Below are positions 1-11,640 of a DNA stretch of 64,000 nt, piece after piece; position 1 is the stretch's first letter; every line of letters begins with the position of its first letter. The stretch is taken from assembly GCA_015039465.1 (NCBI GenBank), contig MU130575.1, positions 62,001 to 126,000 on the forward strand. Direction: 5' to 3'. The translations under genes and the position numbers were made by a program. Under the pieces are notes generated by a model. It had not been told where the DNA came from, did no database searches, and saw nothing but the letters and a program-made list of their open reading frames with translations. This DNA is from Phlegmacium glaucopus. Its lineage: Eukaryota; Basidiomycota; Agaricomycetes; Agaricales; Cortinariaceae.

Positions 1-2082
1 CAACTTCTCATGATCCACTATCGGCGCATTCTTAGCCTTCGCTTTATCCAACTCGAGATAAACGTTCGAAAACTCCTGGACAGCAGCTGAATAATGCTTG
101 ACCACCGTTTGTTGAGCCAGACGAAGAGTGGTTTTAGGAGGAGTGATACCAGTGAACTCGCTAAATTGATCAGCGAACCCAAGTTTAGTTATGGCGTCCT
201 GGGTCCGTGGGGCGTAATAAAGAATGAGTAATCAAGACAATGAAACACTCAATTACAATACATGAAAAACCCACCCGTAATTCACGTAAATCCGGACCCA
301 GGTTATCTTTGATGGCCACTGATAGTAAGATAAACCAATAAGACACATTTTTCATATGTCTGTTATCAGGTGGGGCTTGCTCCGTATAGGTCTTCGCATC
401 CTCCAAAGCACTCATCAAAAACGCGATCCCTTCCTCCCATTTACTATTACCCGCATCAGGTGCATCCTGTAATATCTTTATCCCCATGTCGCCAGCATGC
501 TCAACCGCCCGTTGCATCATCTGGAATTTGACGAACGCCGTAATCGTTTTGCATTTCATACCCTGCTTGGCAGCCCTCAACCCTTGCACATTGTCCGCCG
601 ATAACGTGAGCGCGTAGTAGAAATAAGCTTGTTTGGGGTTTCGTTGCAGTGACTTCTTCGCTAAGCCTATAGCTTCTGGAAGACGTTGTTTCATCACGAG
701 ATATTTGATGTCCAAGATATCCGCCAGATCCAGCTCATCGGGTTTATTCTTCTCCCTAATAACACGAGCACAAACCGGCAGCGACTCTGCGTATGTCTTA
801 AAAGGCAGGCCCATATCATTAACAGACCTCTCCTTGGTAACAGGATCCTCGACCTCGAACATCCCATCCGCAATCGAGAACTCCGTCTTCAAGATTAACG
901 CAGCGAGTTTCAATCCAAGCGAATACAAGTTCCTGTCTTGCGCGCATACCATCATGGCATTCTGAAAATCTTTCGAACAGTTGAGCGTCATATAAATCTC
1001 GCATCGAGTCGGTCCATAGTTCATCATGATATCTCCCAAATGTGATGGTACGCCTCTCATCAGTGCACTCAAGAATCGGTTAGGATCAAGCATTCGTTGG
1101 TCATCCTCTGCTTCCAGGCGATGTAGACGTATAATCCCGCCAAGACATACACACCGGCAGACCCAGTCCTGGCTCCTCAACCCCGCGACCAAAAATTGTA
1201 TAGCAGCAGGGTACGCCTTGAACGCATTTGCACAATGCGTGGTGGCCATTGCCACGACTTCCAGTCCATGCTCGATAATAGCCCGTGGACGCCTATACGG
1301 TTTCTTCACGGTTTCTATCACAGTCTTCAGGATATCGGCAATATCGAGCGTCTTCAAGATCTTTGGATTAGCAGGTGTCACTCCTTCGACAACGCTAGTC
1401 ACGGAATGGCCAATTGTGGTGACACCGAGTTCAGCAACCTTGGGATCATCAGGGAAGTCTCGGATGAGTTTCGTCAAGACGTTGGCTTGTTTGGCAATTT
1501 CCATGCGGACTGGGGCTCCTCCATGATGGGTAACAGTCACCAGCGCACGCAGGGCTAGATGACGGGTGGAATCGATGTTAAGAAGCGGCATCAAATTTTC
1601 CAAGAGACCTACATAGAAAGTGTAAATGAGAAATTGATTAAAAGGACCAAAGAGCCTTCGGAACATACCTTTATCAAAAAGCTTGTTGCGCAAGATCGAA
1701 TCGACGCACATTTTGGTGTAGAGACCGATGATGCCACCTCGGATCTTTTCATTGTTCGGATTGGCTTGATACACCTTGTCAATGCGCCTATAGATGCCTT
1801 CGAAGTTTGCATGAATCTTTTTGAGGCCACTGCGAGAAGTCAGATCTAAAAAGGAGTGAAAAAAATAAATTGATACATAAAAAAAGAGAGGATGGCATAG
1901 ATTTTGTTACCAGGGAGATCAAAGTAATTGCAAAGGATGGCAACTATAACATGCCATCCTTCTGCATTATCAATTTCGACGATATAGGATGTAGTGGTAG
2001 TTGAAGAAGAAGAAGTGGAGGCGGCAGTAGTCGTCTTAGATTTTTTCTTTGTTTTCGTTCCACTACTACCAGGACCAGGCAT
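1..2082 (-). CDS. Helical-repeat (ARM/TPR-like) protein, 3' part off the window
   Basis: Four exons are readable: 2082-1911, 1845-1669, 1608-275 and 198 to the window edge, with GT-AG introns of 65, 60 and 76 nt. The start is the ATG at 2082, which opens a Gly/Ser/Thr/Lys-rich leader (MPGPGSSGTKTKKKSK) rather than the in-frame upstream codons in the promoter. The rest is leucine- and alanine-rich helical sequence in about 40-residue steps, consistent with armadillo-like repeats followed by TPR-like helices (around KSLQRNPKQAYFYYALTL). I do not recognise a catalytic motif. The layout resembles mushroom proteins that carry a MYND zinc finger at the C-terminus, but that end lies beyond position 1, so this is only a guess. 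The exon structure is well supported; the function is unknown. Confidence 0.75.
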
Positions 2083-2216
2083 GTTGAAGAATGATGAGAG
2101 AGGGAGCCTGGAGGGTAGAAAACGAAAGATATATTTAGCCAAAAAAGAAAGGGGCACACACGGACTGTACTTGTACGTATTACATCTACAAATTGAGAAG
2201 AAACATCCATACATTG

Positions 2217-2942
2217 GATGACTTCCCGTAGGAATCTGAAATTTCAAACTGGTATCAAATTCCAGCTTAAATTAGATAGCTTAGATTTAGAATCATTTGA
2301 AACCCAGTCTGCATCCCGTGGACGTGAAAATTCCAGATTTGTTTTCGTATCAGATTGTGTTTATGTCATCAAAGACCGTCATCAATCCTGGATTATTTGC
2401 ACTGTCATGATGTTATCCGATTATTAGTGGGCAAAGTATATGATACATAGACTGCTGTTTTACCTCATTATTGTTTCTGAATGTCAGGACAATTGAATCC
2501 AGCCTGATGATTGGCTGGATGAGGGTTATCAGCATATCCTCTGGTAAATGCAATGGAGGGAGTCAATTAGCAATGTTGAAGGTTCACAGCCCTTATTAAT
2601 TATCAGGCTTGTAACACCCAAATGAATCCATGAAGCTCCATGAACAGCAAAGCGGATAATATAGGTGAGAGGACTGTCGGAAACAGCCGATCGACAACTA
2701 AACATGGATCTTGGCGGTACATATACCATTTATGGACCCGACGTGACATCAAAATGCATTTGAAACGCCCCGAAATGTTTGTAAGAGGGTCCTGACCCCA
2801 TTTCAGACCAAGCAATCTGAAATCATCTGAAATGCCCTCTCAATTTGAAATTATGTGCGATAGGGGTTCGGCATCGCGGCTGATGGGAATTTGGAACTAT
2901 TTGGAATATCAAACTCGTATCAAATCTCTACGGGAAGTCATC
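2217..2942. mobile_element. MITE-like element with short TIRs and 5-bp target duplication
   Basis: The left end (GATGACTTCCCGTAG) is repeated inverted at the right end as a perfect 15-bp terminal repeat, with weaker inverted similarity further in. The direct repeat CATTG flanks both sides (2212-2216 and 2943-2947). The 726-bp interior has only short overlapping frames and no transposase motif, so it would be non-autonomous. Its right target duplication ends on the base where the next element's target duplication begins. The ends are seen directly; the mobile-element reading is inference. Confidence 0.6.
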
Positions 2943-2946
2943 CATT

Positions 2947-2954
2947 GACAGTCA
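2947..2954. repeat. Target-site duplication, left copy
   Basis: GACAGTCA directly abuts the left tip of the foldback element and is repeated exactly at 4168-4175. It shares one base with the CATTG repeat of the neighbouring MITE-like element. Confidence 0.8.
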
Positions 2955-4167
2955 TAGCCTCGCTAGCCAGTCGTGATCGCGTGAAGTAGCACGCTGACGT
3001 TCACTCTGATGTAACGCCTGGTTCCTGTTGCGGATGTGATACCGAGATCCAACAATTGTTGGGAAAGTTCAGAGTCCGATAGGGTGCCGGTTGAATGCCG
3101 GCAGCCTTTGGTGCCGCAGAGCCCCTATCCAAGGCAGGGGCTTATCTCGAGGGGAAATAGGTAACTTGAACGAACAAATACATTTTTTTCACCTTGAGTT
3201 ACTGTCATGTTATGGAGCAGAGTCCAGGCCCTTCTGAGGGCAGTGGAAATCATCACATGCTTCATGTACTATATGGTTTAAGTTTTAACACCCTATGAAT
3301 TACTACCTCCCAACCAAGAAGCTGCCGGGCAAGCTGTTGGTCATGGCCCATCTGGACTGCTCAGGCCAGGCCTTGGGCTGAAAGGCATGGGCACCCGAAC
3401 GTCGAGACGAGAGCGAAAACACAGAACTATCGATGTTCGTTTATCTGATCTTGACATGTCGCGTCCACGTGTGGCGCCGATGGTCGGCAGCCTTTCGGAG
3501 TTTATATTTCACAACAATTGTTGGATCCCGGTATCAGAACCGTAACAGGTACCAGGCTACGAAAGGCAATAGCCTGGTACCTGTTACGGTTCTGATACCG
3601 GGATCCAACAATTGTTGTGAAATATAAACTCCGAAAGGCTGCCGACCATCGGCGCCACACGTGGACGCGACATGTCAAGATCAGATAAACGAACATCGAT
3701 AGTTCTGTGTTTTCGCTCTCGTCTCGACGTTCGGGTGCCCATGCCTTTCAGCCCAAGGCCTGGCCTGAGCAGTCCAGATGGGCCATGACCAACAGCTTGC
3801 CCGGCAGCTTCTTGGTTGGGAGGTAGTAATCCATAGGGTGTTAAACCATATAGTACATGAAGCGTGTGATGCTTTCCACTGCCCTCAGAAGGGCCCGGAC
3901 TCTGCTCCATAACATGACAGTAACTCAAGGTGAAAAAAATGTATTTGTTCGTTCAAGTTACCTATTTCCCCTCGAGATAAGCCCCTGCCTTGGATAGGGG
4001 CTCTGCGGCACCAAAGGCTGCCGGCATTCAACCGGCACCCTATCGGACTCTGAAATTTCCCAACAATTGTTGGATCTCGGTATCACATCCGCAACAGGAA
4101 CCAGGCGTTACATCAGAGTGAACGTCAGCGTGCTACTTCACGCGATCACGACTGGCTAGCGAGGCTA
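2955..4167. mobile_element. Large foldback (palindromic) DNA element, hAT-like 8-bp TSD
   Basis: Two arms of 604 bp (2955-3558) and 597 bp (3571-4167) are near-perfect reverse complements around a 12-nt spacer. The 7-nt difference in length is one insertion in the left arm near 3283. The ends read TAGCCTCGCTAGCC and its complement, and are flanked by the perfect direct repeat GACAGTCA (2947-2954 and 4168-4175). Eight-bp target duplications are typical of hAT-superfamily elements. A block of about 55 bp, CAACAATTGTTG plus flanks, occurs four times in alternating orientation (about 3012-3066, 3507-3559, 3570-3622 and the mirrored outer position near 4061-4115), so each arm itself begins and ends with inverted copies. 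No transposase is encoded; mirrored short ORFs on both strands are only the palindrome reading the same twice. Confidence 0.85.
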
Positions 4168-4175
4168 GACAGTCA
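4168..4175. repeat. Target-site duplication, right copy
   Basis: Exact second copy of GACAGTCA, abutting the right tip of the foldback element. Together with the left copy it fixes the element boundaries. Confidence 0.8.
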
Positions 4176-4280
4176 GATGGGTTGGAAAGCACGGTCACAT
4201 GGCCCATCAAACACGCACACGTGACCATAAATGTTTATATTTAAATTTAACTTTCGCCTTGACCTGATCCTCCCCTGAAG

Positions 4281-6219
4281 ATGTACAGAAAACGAAGAGC
4301 TGAAGAAGAGCCCCATTCGCCTTCTAAGCGCCCAAGATGCGCCTATGCACCAGCACTCACTTCCAGTAGTCCAAGTTACCGCCCAAACATATTCACGACG
4401 CCACGAACACCATATACGCCATACCCTCTACGACCATCAGACTCACCCTCGAATCCATTCGGAAGAAAGAGAACACGGAGGCTGATACAAAGCCTCCCTC
4501 CCTCCTCTTCTTTTAGTCGACATATCGCCCTTCGGTTCCAATTTGTGCGACGCGCACCAAGCATCAGCCCAAGACAAGGCGGGGTCTACCGCATCGTTCA
4601 GGTCCCTCTAAACTATACCTTAGTGCATCTCAAGTGCTTGATCGCTTTTCTCTTTAACACGCCTTCGTGTTATCACAGAAGTGGCGCTATAAATGATCCA
4701 AATGACGATCATCTCTTCGAGGTCATATCAAAGGTCACAATGTATAGTCCTCTGTACAAACCTGGGCAGATAAGATCAGGACATACAACTGTTAAACTCT
4801 CCAATGTTCGCGATCCATGTCGGTGGCGCTCGCAGTACGGCTATGGGAACGATTCCGAAGAAGACGAATTAGACGACTCCGAAGAAGATAGAGAAGAAGT
4901 GATTGAAGATGGAGACGGAGATAGTGCAGAAGAACAAGACGACTGGAAGTGGGAAGACGAGGAGGATTATACCCTTGGTCATGTCTGGCCAGGAGGTCTC
5001 GATATACACCGAGGCCTCATCTATGTACGTTCAAAGTTTTGCCTATCCCATCCCACCTAACTTATTTTCCCGACAATCGCAGCATCACTCTCGGTCTACG
5101 CAGGTTCATATAACCGTTAATAATACAAAACTACCTCGACGGAGAGGCTCCTCGAAAACGCCTCATATCTTCAACGCTAAAGGACGGGTCAATCTCTCTC
5201 CTCCTCCTTTACCGCGCCCGATATTTTTGAAATTAGAGGTCGCTAAAACGCCTTCGCCGCCAAAACGCGTTCTACGGTCTTCAAAACCAATGACAGCACC
5301 GACGGTGGAACAAGAGCTAACAGACACGGATGCCGACGGAGACACCGACATGGAAGCCGACGCGAATAAGGCGTTCAACTTGTCTCATCCGTTTCATCAA
5401 TCGGGGAACCAGGGACTCGAGCACGGGAACGTCCTGGTTGATGACTCGGATAATGAAGGTCAAGAAGAGGACGAGGACGAACAAGGAGATGCGACGCTTG
5501 AGGACCCTAACGCAGAGCTCGATCCAGACATATGGAACGAACCCGCACACGCTTTTGGTATCTACCTCCTCAAATACATGGGTCACCCAGCCAGCGACAT
5601 TGATCTGATCATGGGAGATGACGAGCCCGCAATAGATCCATTTGACGACGACGATGACGACGATATCGTACCGCAGGATGACGAGTCTTCCAAAAGACAC
5701 AAAGCTGATGAAGAAGAAGAATTTGACGAAGATGAAGAAGCCCTCAAACTAGAATTATTGCTCTCATCCAGCCCAGGTCTAACCCACCGTTATTCTTCAT
5801 CATCCTCATCCCAAGCGCCTTCCTCTCCTTTCCCACCAACGTCCTCTCCCTTTCACGACTTCTTATTCCGATCCTCCTCATCCCCCCCAAGTCTAGCTGG
5901 GTCCATCTTTCCGGAAGTAGAAGCATTTGACCTCGAACAGCACTACCCGAACACCAAATACACGTATACGCCTGCGCCTCCCAAGGAACGTACGCATCGC
6001 CGGCGTATAGAACGCGTGCAGAAAAGGCTTGAGAAGATGAAACGCCAGAGGTGGTTGTGTGCACGAGATGAAAGTGTGAGTCCGGACGAGGAACAGAAGA
6101 ATGAGGTAGATCAGCTGGCAGGGGATGATGGCAAAGACGACAAAGAGGAAAAATGGGTTAAGCCCATTTTGAAGGAAGGAGAAGTCTGGGATCCATTTGG
6201 AGACGAATTGGAGGTTTGA
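4281..6219 (+). CDS. Acidic disordered protein with possible pRiA4b ORF-3-like domain
   Basis: Two exons, 4281-5024 and 5083-6219, join in phase across a 58-nt intron (GTACGT to TCGCAG) to give about 626 residues. The N-terminus is basic and proline-rich (MYRKRRAEEEPHSPSKRPR), which suggests a nuclear localisation signal. Around residues 90-165 is a compact region, VYRIVQVPLNYTLVHLKCLI followed by a HLFEV strand, that resembles the IxVxLxxTLxxLHxxI ... HLxxF pattern of plasmid pRiA4b ORF-3-like domains. The C-terminal half is Asp/Glu runs and Ser-rich linkers, ending in a basic helix and a motif EGEVWDPFGDELEV. The domain link is tentative; no enzymatic residues are visible. The start follows the foldback element by only 113 bp. 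Confidence 0.8.
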
Positions 6220-6627
6220 GTGTTTATATCTCGGTATGATATGTGGGATCCTTCCTTTTCATTGTCACCTTCAGTTCATTATCGTTATAATTGTATGTAT
6301 TCGCGAATTCGCATCGGCGACATTACGCTCAGACAGCTTTAGGCCAATAGGAAATGAAAGAGTCACTTCAGGAGCAATATGGTTCTGCAATGCACTGGTC
6401 TTATGGGTTGTTCCACTGGAAATTCAGCCCATTCAGAGGTAAGAATCAAGCATAGCCTTTGTAACTCATTTTGAGGTCTACAAACCGTCATTTTGCGTCA
6501 AAAGTTATTCCCCATAACCCATAGCAGATATGGATTAAATCTTGAGTAAGAGAGTTTCTGCTGTATTTATTTGTCAACAGAGACTGGCGCTTATCTGATA
6601 AAAGTTTGAATCTTGAACCTGAACATC
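6220..6627. other. Intergenic spacer
   Basis: AT-rich spacer between two genes on the same strand. It must hold the 3' end of the upstream gene and the promoter of DUS3; I see no repeat or RNA gene. Confidence 0.5.
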
Positions 6628-9465
6628 ATGGACGACATCGCAGTAGTCCCAATGCCAATGGCATACCCAGCTGGTACAGCCCCAGTGAAACAAGAGTAAC
6701 TCTTAGTTATTCAAACCATAATAAAAAGACATTAACACAGGGCGACAGATTTCTGATCTCAACTAAAAATCATTATGTTGCCGACGACGATGCTGCTGAA
6801 GGAGCTACATCTCATTCTCGCGGACAGCCACATCGAGACGGACGAGACGTAGATGCAAGAGATGCAAGAGGCCCCTCCCGTGGTAAACTAACGAAAGAAC
6901 AAAAAAAGGCCCAACGGGGTGCGAACAAAGGACGCAGATTCGGCAAAGTCAGAGATGAACTGGATCTTTGTTGGAAAGTTGCCAATGGTTCTGTATGTGA
7001 GTTCGGTGAGGGGTGCGCAAGTTTCCTTTTTATATTATAGGCACCACTAAAATTTTCTTGTCAGATGTCGATTTACGCATGACATTCCTGCGTATCTTGC
7101 GGCAAAGACACACGATTTACACATTCCTGAACTATCTCAGTTCTCCGATTCTCCTCCCTTCGCTCCAGATCCAGCAACACTAGCTCAATTTCATCCAGTA
7201 AATCCATCTATTGATTCAAATACAGTCTGTCCTGTATTCGCTGCAACGGGAGAGTGCAGGTAAGCATTGGTGGACTCTTAATTACTCTAATTCGACCATC
7301 CACATTAGATATGGCTTAAAGTGTCGTTTCCTGGGAGGTCATATACAGATATCGGAGTCAGGAGAACCTAGTCTAGCAGTGGATGAAGACAAGAAGGCGC
7401 GGGCGGTTCTGACAGCTCATGAAGTAAATTTTGTGGGCCCAGAGGTTCAAAAAATGTTGCGTTCAAGAAAGGTATCCTCAAGTCCCTCTCCCTTGAAATT
7501 TCTAACAGACAATAGTATCCATTTCCTATTGCAGATGAATACCTTCGTAAACTAGCAATCGAAAATGCGGAAGCCGATAATAAACCCGCTGTCGTTCCTA
7601 CCGCCGATTCGGTGGTTATCCCTGAACCAGAGCAGCAGACGAACGACGTCAAAATGAATATTGTTACTGCAGGTTCCGATACACCAGAACCCAACTTCAC
7701 CGTTGATAACATCGTTGAAACACGGACTCGAGAGCTCGGTGGTCCGTTGAGTCAAGTGGACACACCCGACGTGCTTGTTCGATTCCCAGAGAAAAGAAGA
7801 TTGCATTGGGCTGGAAAGACTTGTGCGTTGAATCGACTTGCGAATTTTTCATCTAACTTCTTGTTTTGCAAATAGACCTCGCCCCATTGACGACGGTTGG
7901 AAATCTTGTAAGTCTTTTACCCACATATTCGAGTGCTTCATGGTGACTTAACTATGTATTATTTACAGCCTTTCCGTCGTCTCTGCGTTGATTTGGGAGC
8001 AGATATTACTTGTGGCGAAAGTAAGTCATTTCTTCCACTACTTTTTAACCATCGATATGGAAATTTCGTTCCCATCAGTGGGTCTCGCCACCTCTTTCCT
8101 TGCAGGCTCAAAAGAAGAATGGTCTCTGGTACGTCGGCATCCATCCGAGTCAATCTTCGGGGTCCAAGTAGCAGGAAGCAAATCCGCAAATCTCGTTCCT
8201 ACCGCAGAAGTAATAGCAAAGGAATGCGGAGGCAATGTAGACTTCGTAGATCTCAATTGCGGTTGCCCTATTGATCTGGTATTCAAAACGGGGAGTGGAT
8301 CTGCCTGTACGTGGTGACCCCCTTTACTCCTTGGAGGATGCCTTTGTTGTTTTTGGCTAACTTTATTACTACTTTTATTTAGTACTGGATACTGTTGGAA
8401 AATTGGGCAAGATATTGATCGGAATGAATAAAGCTCTAGGCGAGATTCCGATGACAGTCAAACTGAGGACTGGAGTGAAGGATGGGAAGAACACGGCGCA
8501 TAAGCTAATGCCGCGACTGTCGACAGAATGGAATGTGGGATGTATCACGGTTGGCTTAATTTTCATTTTGGCATTTGTCTACATCAGAAAGGTTTCTTAT
8601 TTACTTACGTTTTAGCTCCATGGACGAACACGACAACAACGGTACACGCGACTCGCCGATTGGGATTACATCAAGCAGTGCGTGCAGGCCGTAAGGGCAC
8701 GAGAAGCTGATGAAGACCGTAAGTTTCGTTGTCAGATTTTCTATTTTCTGCATTGCGATCTAAAAGAAAACAACGGGGATATCCCAGTACCTCCAGTACC
8801 CATCTTCGGTGGCGGCGATTGTTTCTCGTCACAAGATTACTGGACAAACGTCGAAACAACCGGTGTAGATGGGATCATGGTAGGACGAGGAGCTTTGATT
8901 AAACCTTGGATATTCACAGAGATCAAAGAACGAAGAGAGTGGGATATCAGTGCACGTGAACGATTAGAGTTTGTGAGGAAGGTACGACCCTGTTCCCTCG
9001 TTCTAGGCCCGTAGTTCAACTACTGAGAGCCTTTTACTCACAGTATGCAGAGCATGGACTCAAGTACGTATAATTTCATATAACACATCACAAACACTGA
9101 TCAAATCTCCTCAGTCACTTTGGCTCTGATACAACTGGGGTTAACTCAACCAGACGGTACCTATGTGAGGCTCTATCCTTCCAATACCGATATGTGCCCA
9201 TTGGCCTCCTCGAACGATTGCCTGGGAGAATCAACGATCGAGCGCCAGCTTTCCGTGGCCGAAATGAATTAGGTCAGACTTTTCATTCATCTCGCGAAAA
9301 CTTCATAGTCCTGAATAATAATAAAAAGAAACGTTGCTTGCAAGTGCTGATAGCCAAGATTGGGTGAAGATTTCCGAAATGTTTTTGGGTCCTGCTCCCG
9401 AGACATGGAGCTTTACGCCAAAGCATAAAAGTAATGCGTATGGGAGTGAAGAAGGTCAAGGATAA
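6628..9465 (+). CDS. DUS3: tRNA-dihydrouridine(47) synthase [NAD(P)+], Dus3
   Basis: Dus3 reduces uridine 47 in the variable loop of cytosolic tRNAs with an FMN cofactor. Fourteen exons can be joined in frame (6628-6695, 6749-7012, 7065-7259, 7309-7471, 7516-7822, 7876-7907, 7969-8020, 8079-8306, 8383-8549, 8616-8718, 8788-8981, 9044-9063, 9115-9272, 9329-9465), one only 20 nt long. Two CCCH zinc fingers come first ([17 protein letters not shown] then [28 protein letters not shown]), as in eukaryotic Dus3. Then comes the TIM barrel with [16 protein letters not shown], the catalytic-cysteine motif [30 protein letters not shown] and PIFGGGD. The start is the ATG at 6628, whose frame runs into exon 2; the ATG at 6606 is in another frame. 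Confidence 0.95.
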
Positions 9466-10434
9466 ATGAGGATTCTAGATGCATTATTATCATATCTTAA
9501 GGTATGGTCCGGGATGGCAGCCAAGTCGAATATAAATATCAAGGCTCGCCAGTTTACAGGCACCTACATATTTCGCCAGCATCCAAAGCGACAAATAAGA
9601 AACATAGATTCAACAAACTTATAAGTTATAAAATGCACTTGATATTTGCGATATCGTTCATCCGGTGACGCTTTGACTTCGTACTAGTAGTGCAATGAAA
9701 GCAATTGCAATAAATATAAGGTTGGTATTTGATCGTTTGTCGTAACTTGTTCACCATGAGCAAACTATGAGGGCTGTGACCCAACAGACGGCACAGACAC
9801 AAAATAAAATAAAACTGGCCGGAATGACATAGGGTGTGATGATGGACCATGGTAACTTTCAATATAGCATCAATAGTCAGTTTGAGGGGTTTTGAAATCG
9901 TCGGAATGTGCTTAAAATGGCCAACAACCATTAGCAGAATTGGTACAAGAAGATAGAATTAAACATACAAAGTCGATGCTTGAGAATTATTTCAGATAGT
10001 TTGGAGTTGAACACAAGTCTAGGCATCCCCAAGCTCTTTAAGTGCAACCTCCACCTTCTCCCTTATACCAATTTTTGTGTAAATTTCAAAGCCTTGCACA
10101 ATCCATCAATGAAGGAGGCAGATTGAGACTGGTTCCAAAAGGAATTTTCCAGACAAATGAGAAGTGCTATATAGTGTAGAAGATGAAGGAAGGATAACTT
10201 GAGGTCGTGAGGGAACCAGACAGACCAGCAAACACAGAGAGAGAATATGTCTGATCCCAATTAACTTGTGTACAAGTTGAAGACCAGTCAAATGTGGTAT
10301 TCATGAATTTTATCACTGCTTCTGTGTTTTTGAACTAGGGAAAAACAAGACAAGAACAAGTCCAGAAGGCATTATAATTTGTCAGCAGTGCAACTTTATA
10401 GAAAGGTGGAAGAAGGACTCACAAACTGGATGGA
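9466..10434. other. Non-coding spacer
   Basis: AT-rich sequence between DUS3 and the minisatellite. Short frames on both strands show no motif or splice support, so nothing is called here. Confidence 0.5.
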
Positions 10435-11640
10435 TTGTTGGTAAACCAACTTTGCAAGCAAGAGAGAGAGGGACTCACTTGCTGGATACATTTTCAGGAC
10501 CCAGGTCAGTCAATCAAATTTCCAGGCAAAAGAGAGGGACTCACTTCCTGGACACATTTTTCAGGTTTGTCAAGCATGTTGCAGGCAAGAGAGAGAGAGA
10601 CTCACTTGCTAGACACATTGTCAGGTCAGTCAACCAAATTTTCAAGTGAGAGAGGGACTTACTTGCTGGACACATTTTCAGGTCAGTCAGACAAATTTTA
10701 AGGCAAGAGAGAGAGAGAGACTCACTTCCTGGACACATTTTCAGGTCAGTCAGCCAGATTTTAAGGCAAGAGAGAGACTCACTCTCTGGACACATTTTCA
10801 GGTCAGTCAGCCAGATTTTAAGGCAAGAGAGAGAGACTCACTCTCTGAACACATTTTCAGGTCAGCTAGCCAAATTTTCAGGGGATGGAAGAGGGGACTC
10901 ACTCCCTGGTCATATTTTCAAGTCAGTCAACCAAATTTTTAAGGCAAGAGAGAGAGGGACTCACAGGCTGGTCACATTTTCAGGTCAGTCAACCAAATTT
11001 TCAGGCAAAAGAAGAGAGAGACTTACAAGCTGGACACATTTTCAGGTCAGTTGGCCAAATTTTAAGGCAAAAGAGAGAGGGACTCACTATCTGGATGCAT
11101 TTTCAGGTTGATCAGCCAAAATTTCAAGCAAGACAAGTGAGGGACTCACTTCCTGGACACATTTTCAGGTCAGTTGGCCAGATTTTAAGGCAAGAGAGAG
11201 AGGGACTCACTGTCTGGACATATTTTCAGGTTAGTCAGCCAAACTTTGAGGCAAGCTCACTTTCTAGACAACATTTTCAGGTTAGTCAGCCAAATTTTAA
11301 GGCAAGATGACTGAGGGACTCACTTCCTGGACACATTTTCAGGTCAGTTGGCCAAATTTTAAGGCAAGAGAGAGAGGGACTCACTATCTGGATGCATTTT
11401 CAGGTTAATCAGCCAAATTTTCAAGCAAGACAAGTGAGGGACTCACAAACTGGACACATTTCAGGTTAGTCAGCCAGATTTTAAGGCAAGATGAGTGAGG
11501 GACTCACAAACTGGACACATTTCAGGTCAGTCTGCTAAATTTTAAGGCAAGATAGGCGAGGAACTCACAAACTGGATACATTTTCAGGTTGGTCTGCCAA
11601 ATTTCAAGGCAAGATAAGTGAGGGATTGCTTTCTTACTGT
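10435..11640. repeat. Minisatellite, about 19 units of about 61 bp
   Basis: Unit consensus is roughly AGGCAAGAGAGAGAGGGACT, CACTTCCTGGACACATTTTC, AGGTCAGTCAGCCAAATTTT. The CATTTTCAGG core recurs near 10480, 10550, 10612, 10668, 10730, 10787, 10848, 10908, 10972, 11034, 11094, 11155, 11216, 11266, 11327, 11388, 11450, 11512 and 11574. Spacing is mostly 60-62 bp, with one short unit of 50 bp. Units lose the GA tract and drift to GATGAGTGAGG toward the right end. The period is not a multiple of three, so open frames inside it (for example 10885-11310) are not evidence of a protein. A segment starting at 11044 recurs at 11341, suggesting duplication of a five-unit block. Confidence 0.9.

Noticed and set aside
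3433..3696. Two overlapping ORFs, one on each strand, with the same N-terminal 40 residues
   Set aside because: They are the two halves of the foldback palindrome read on opposite strands and have no coding features.
10435..11310. Long plus-strand frames with repeated peptide WTHFQVSQPNF
   Set aside because: They follow the minisatellite. The 61-bp period changes frame every unit, so a repeat protein is unlikely.
10435..11640. CRISPR array
   Set aside because: The units are contiguous and vary throughout, with no constant repeat/unique spacer pattern, and the genome is fungal.
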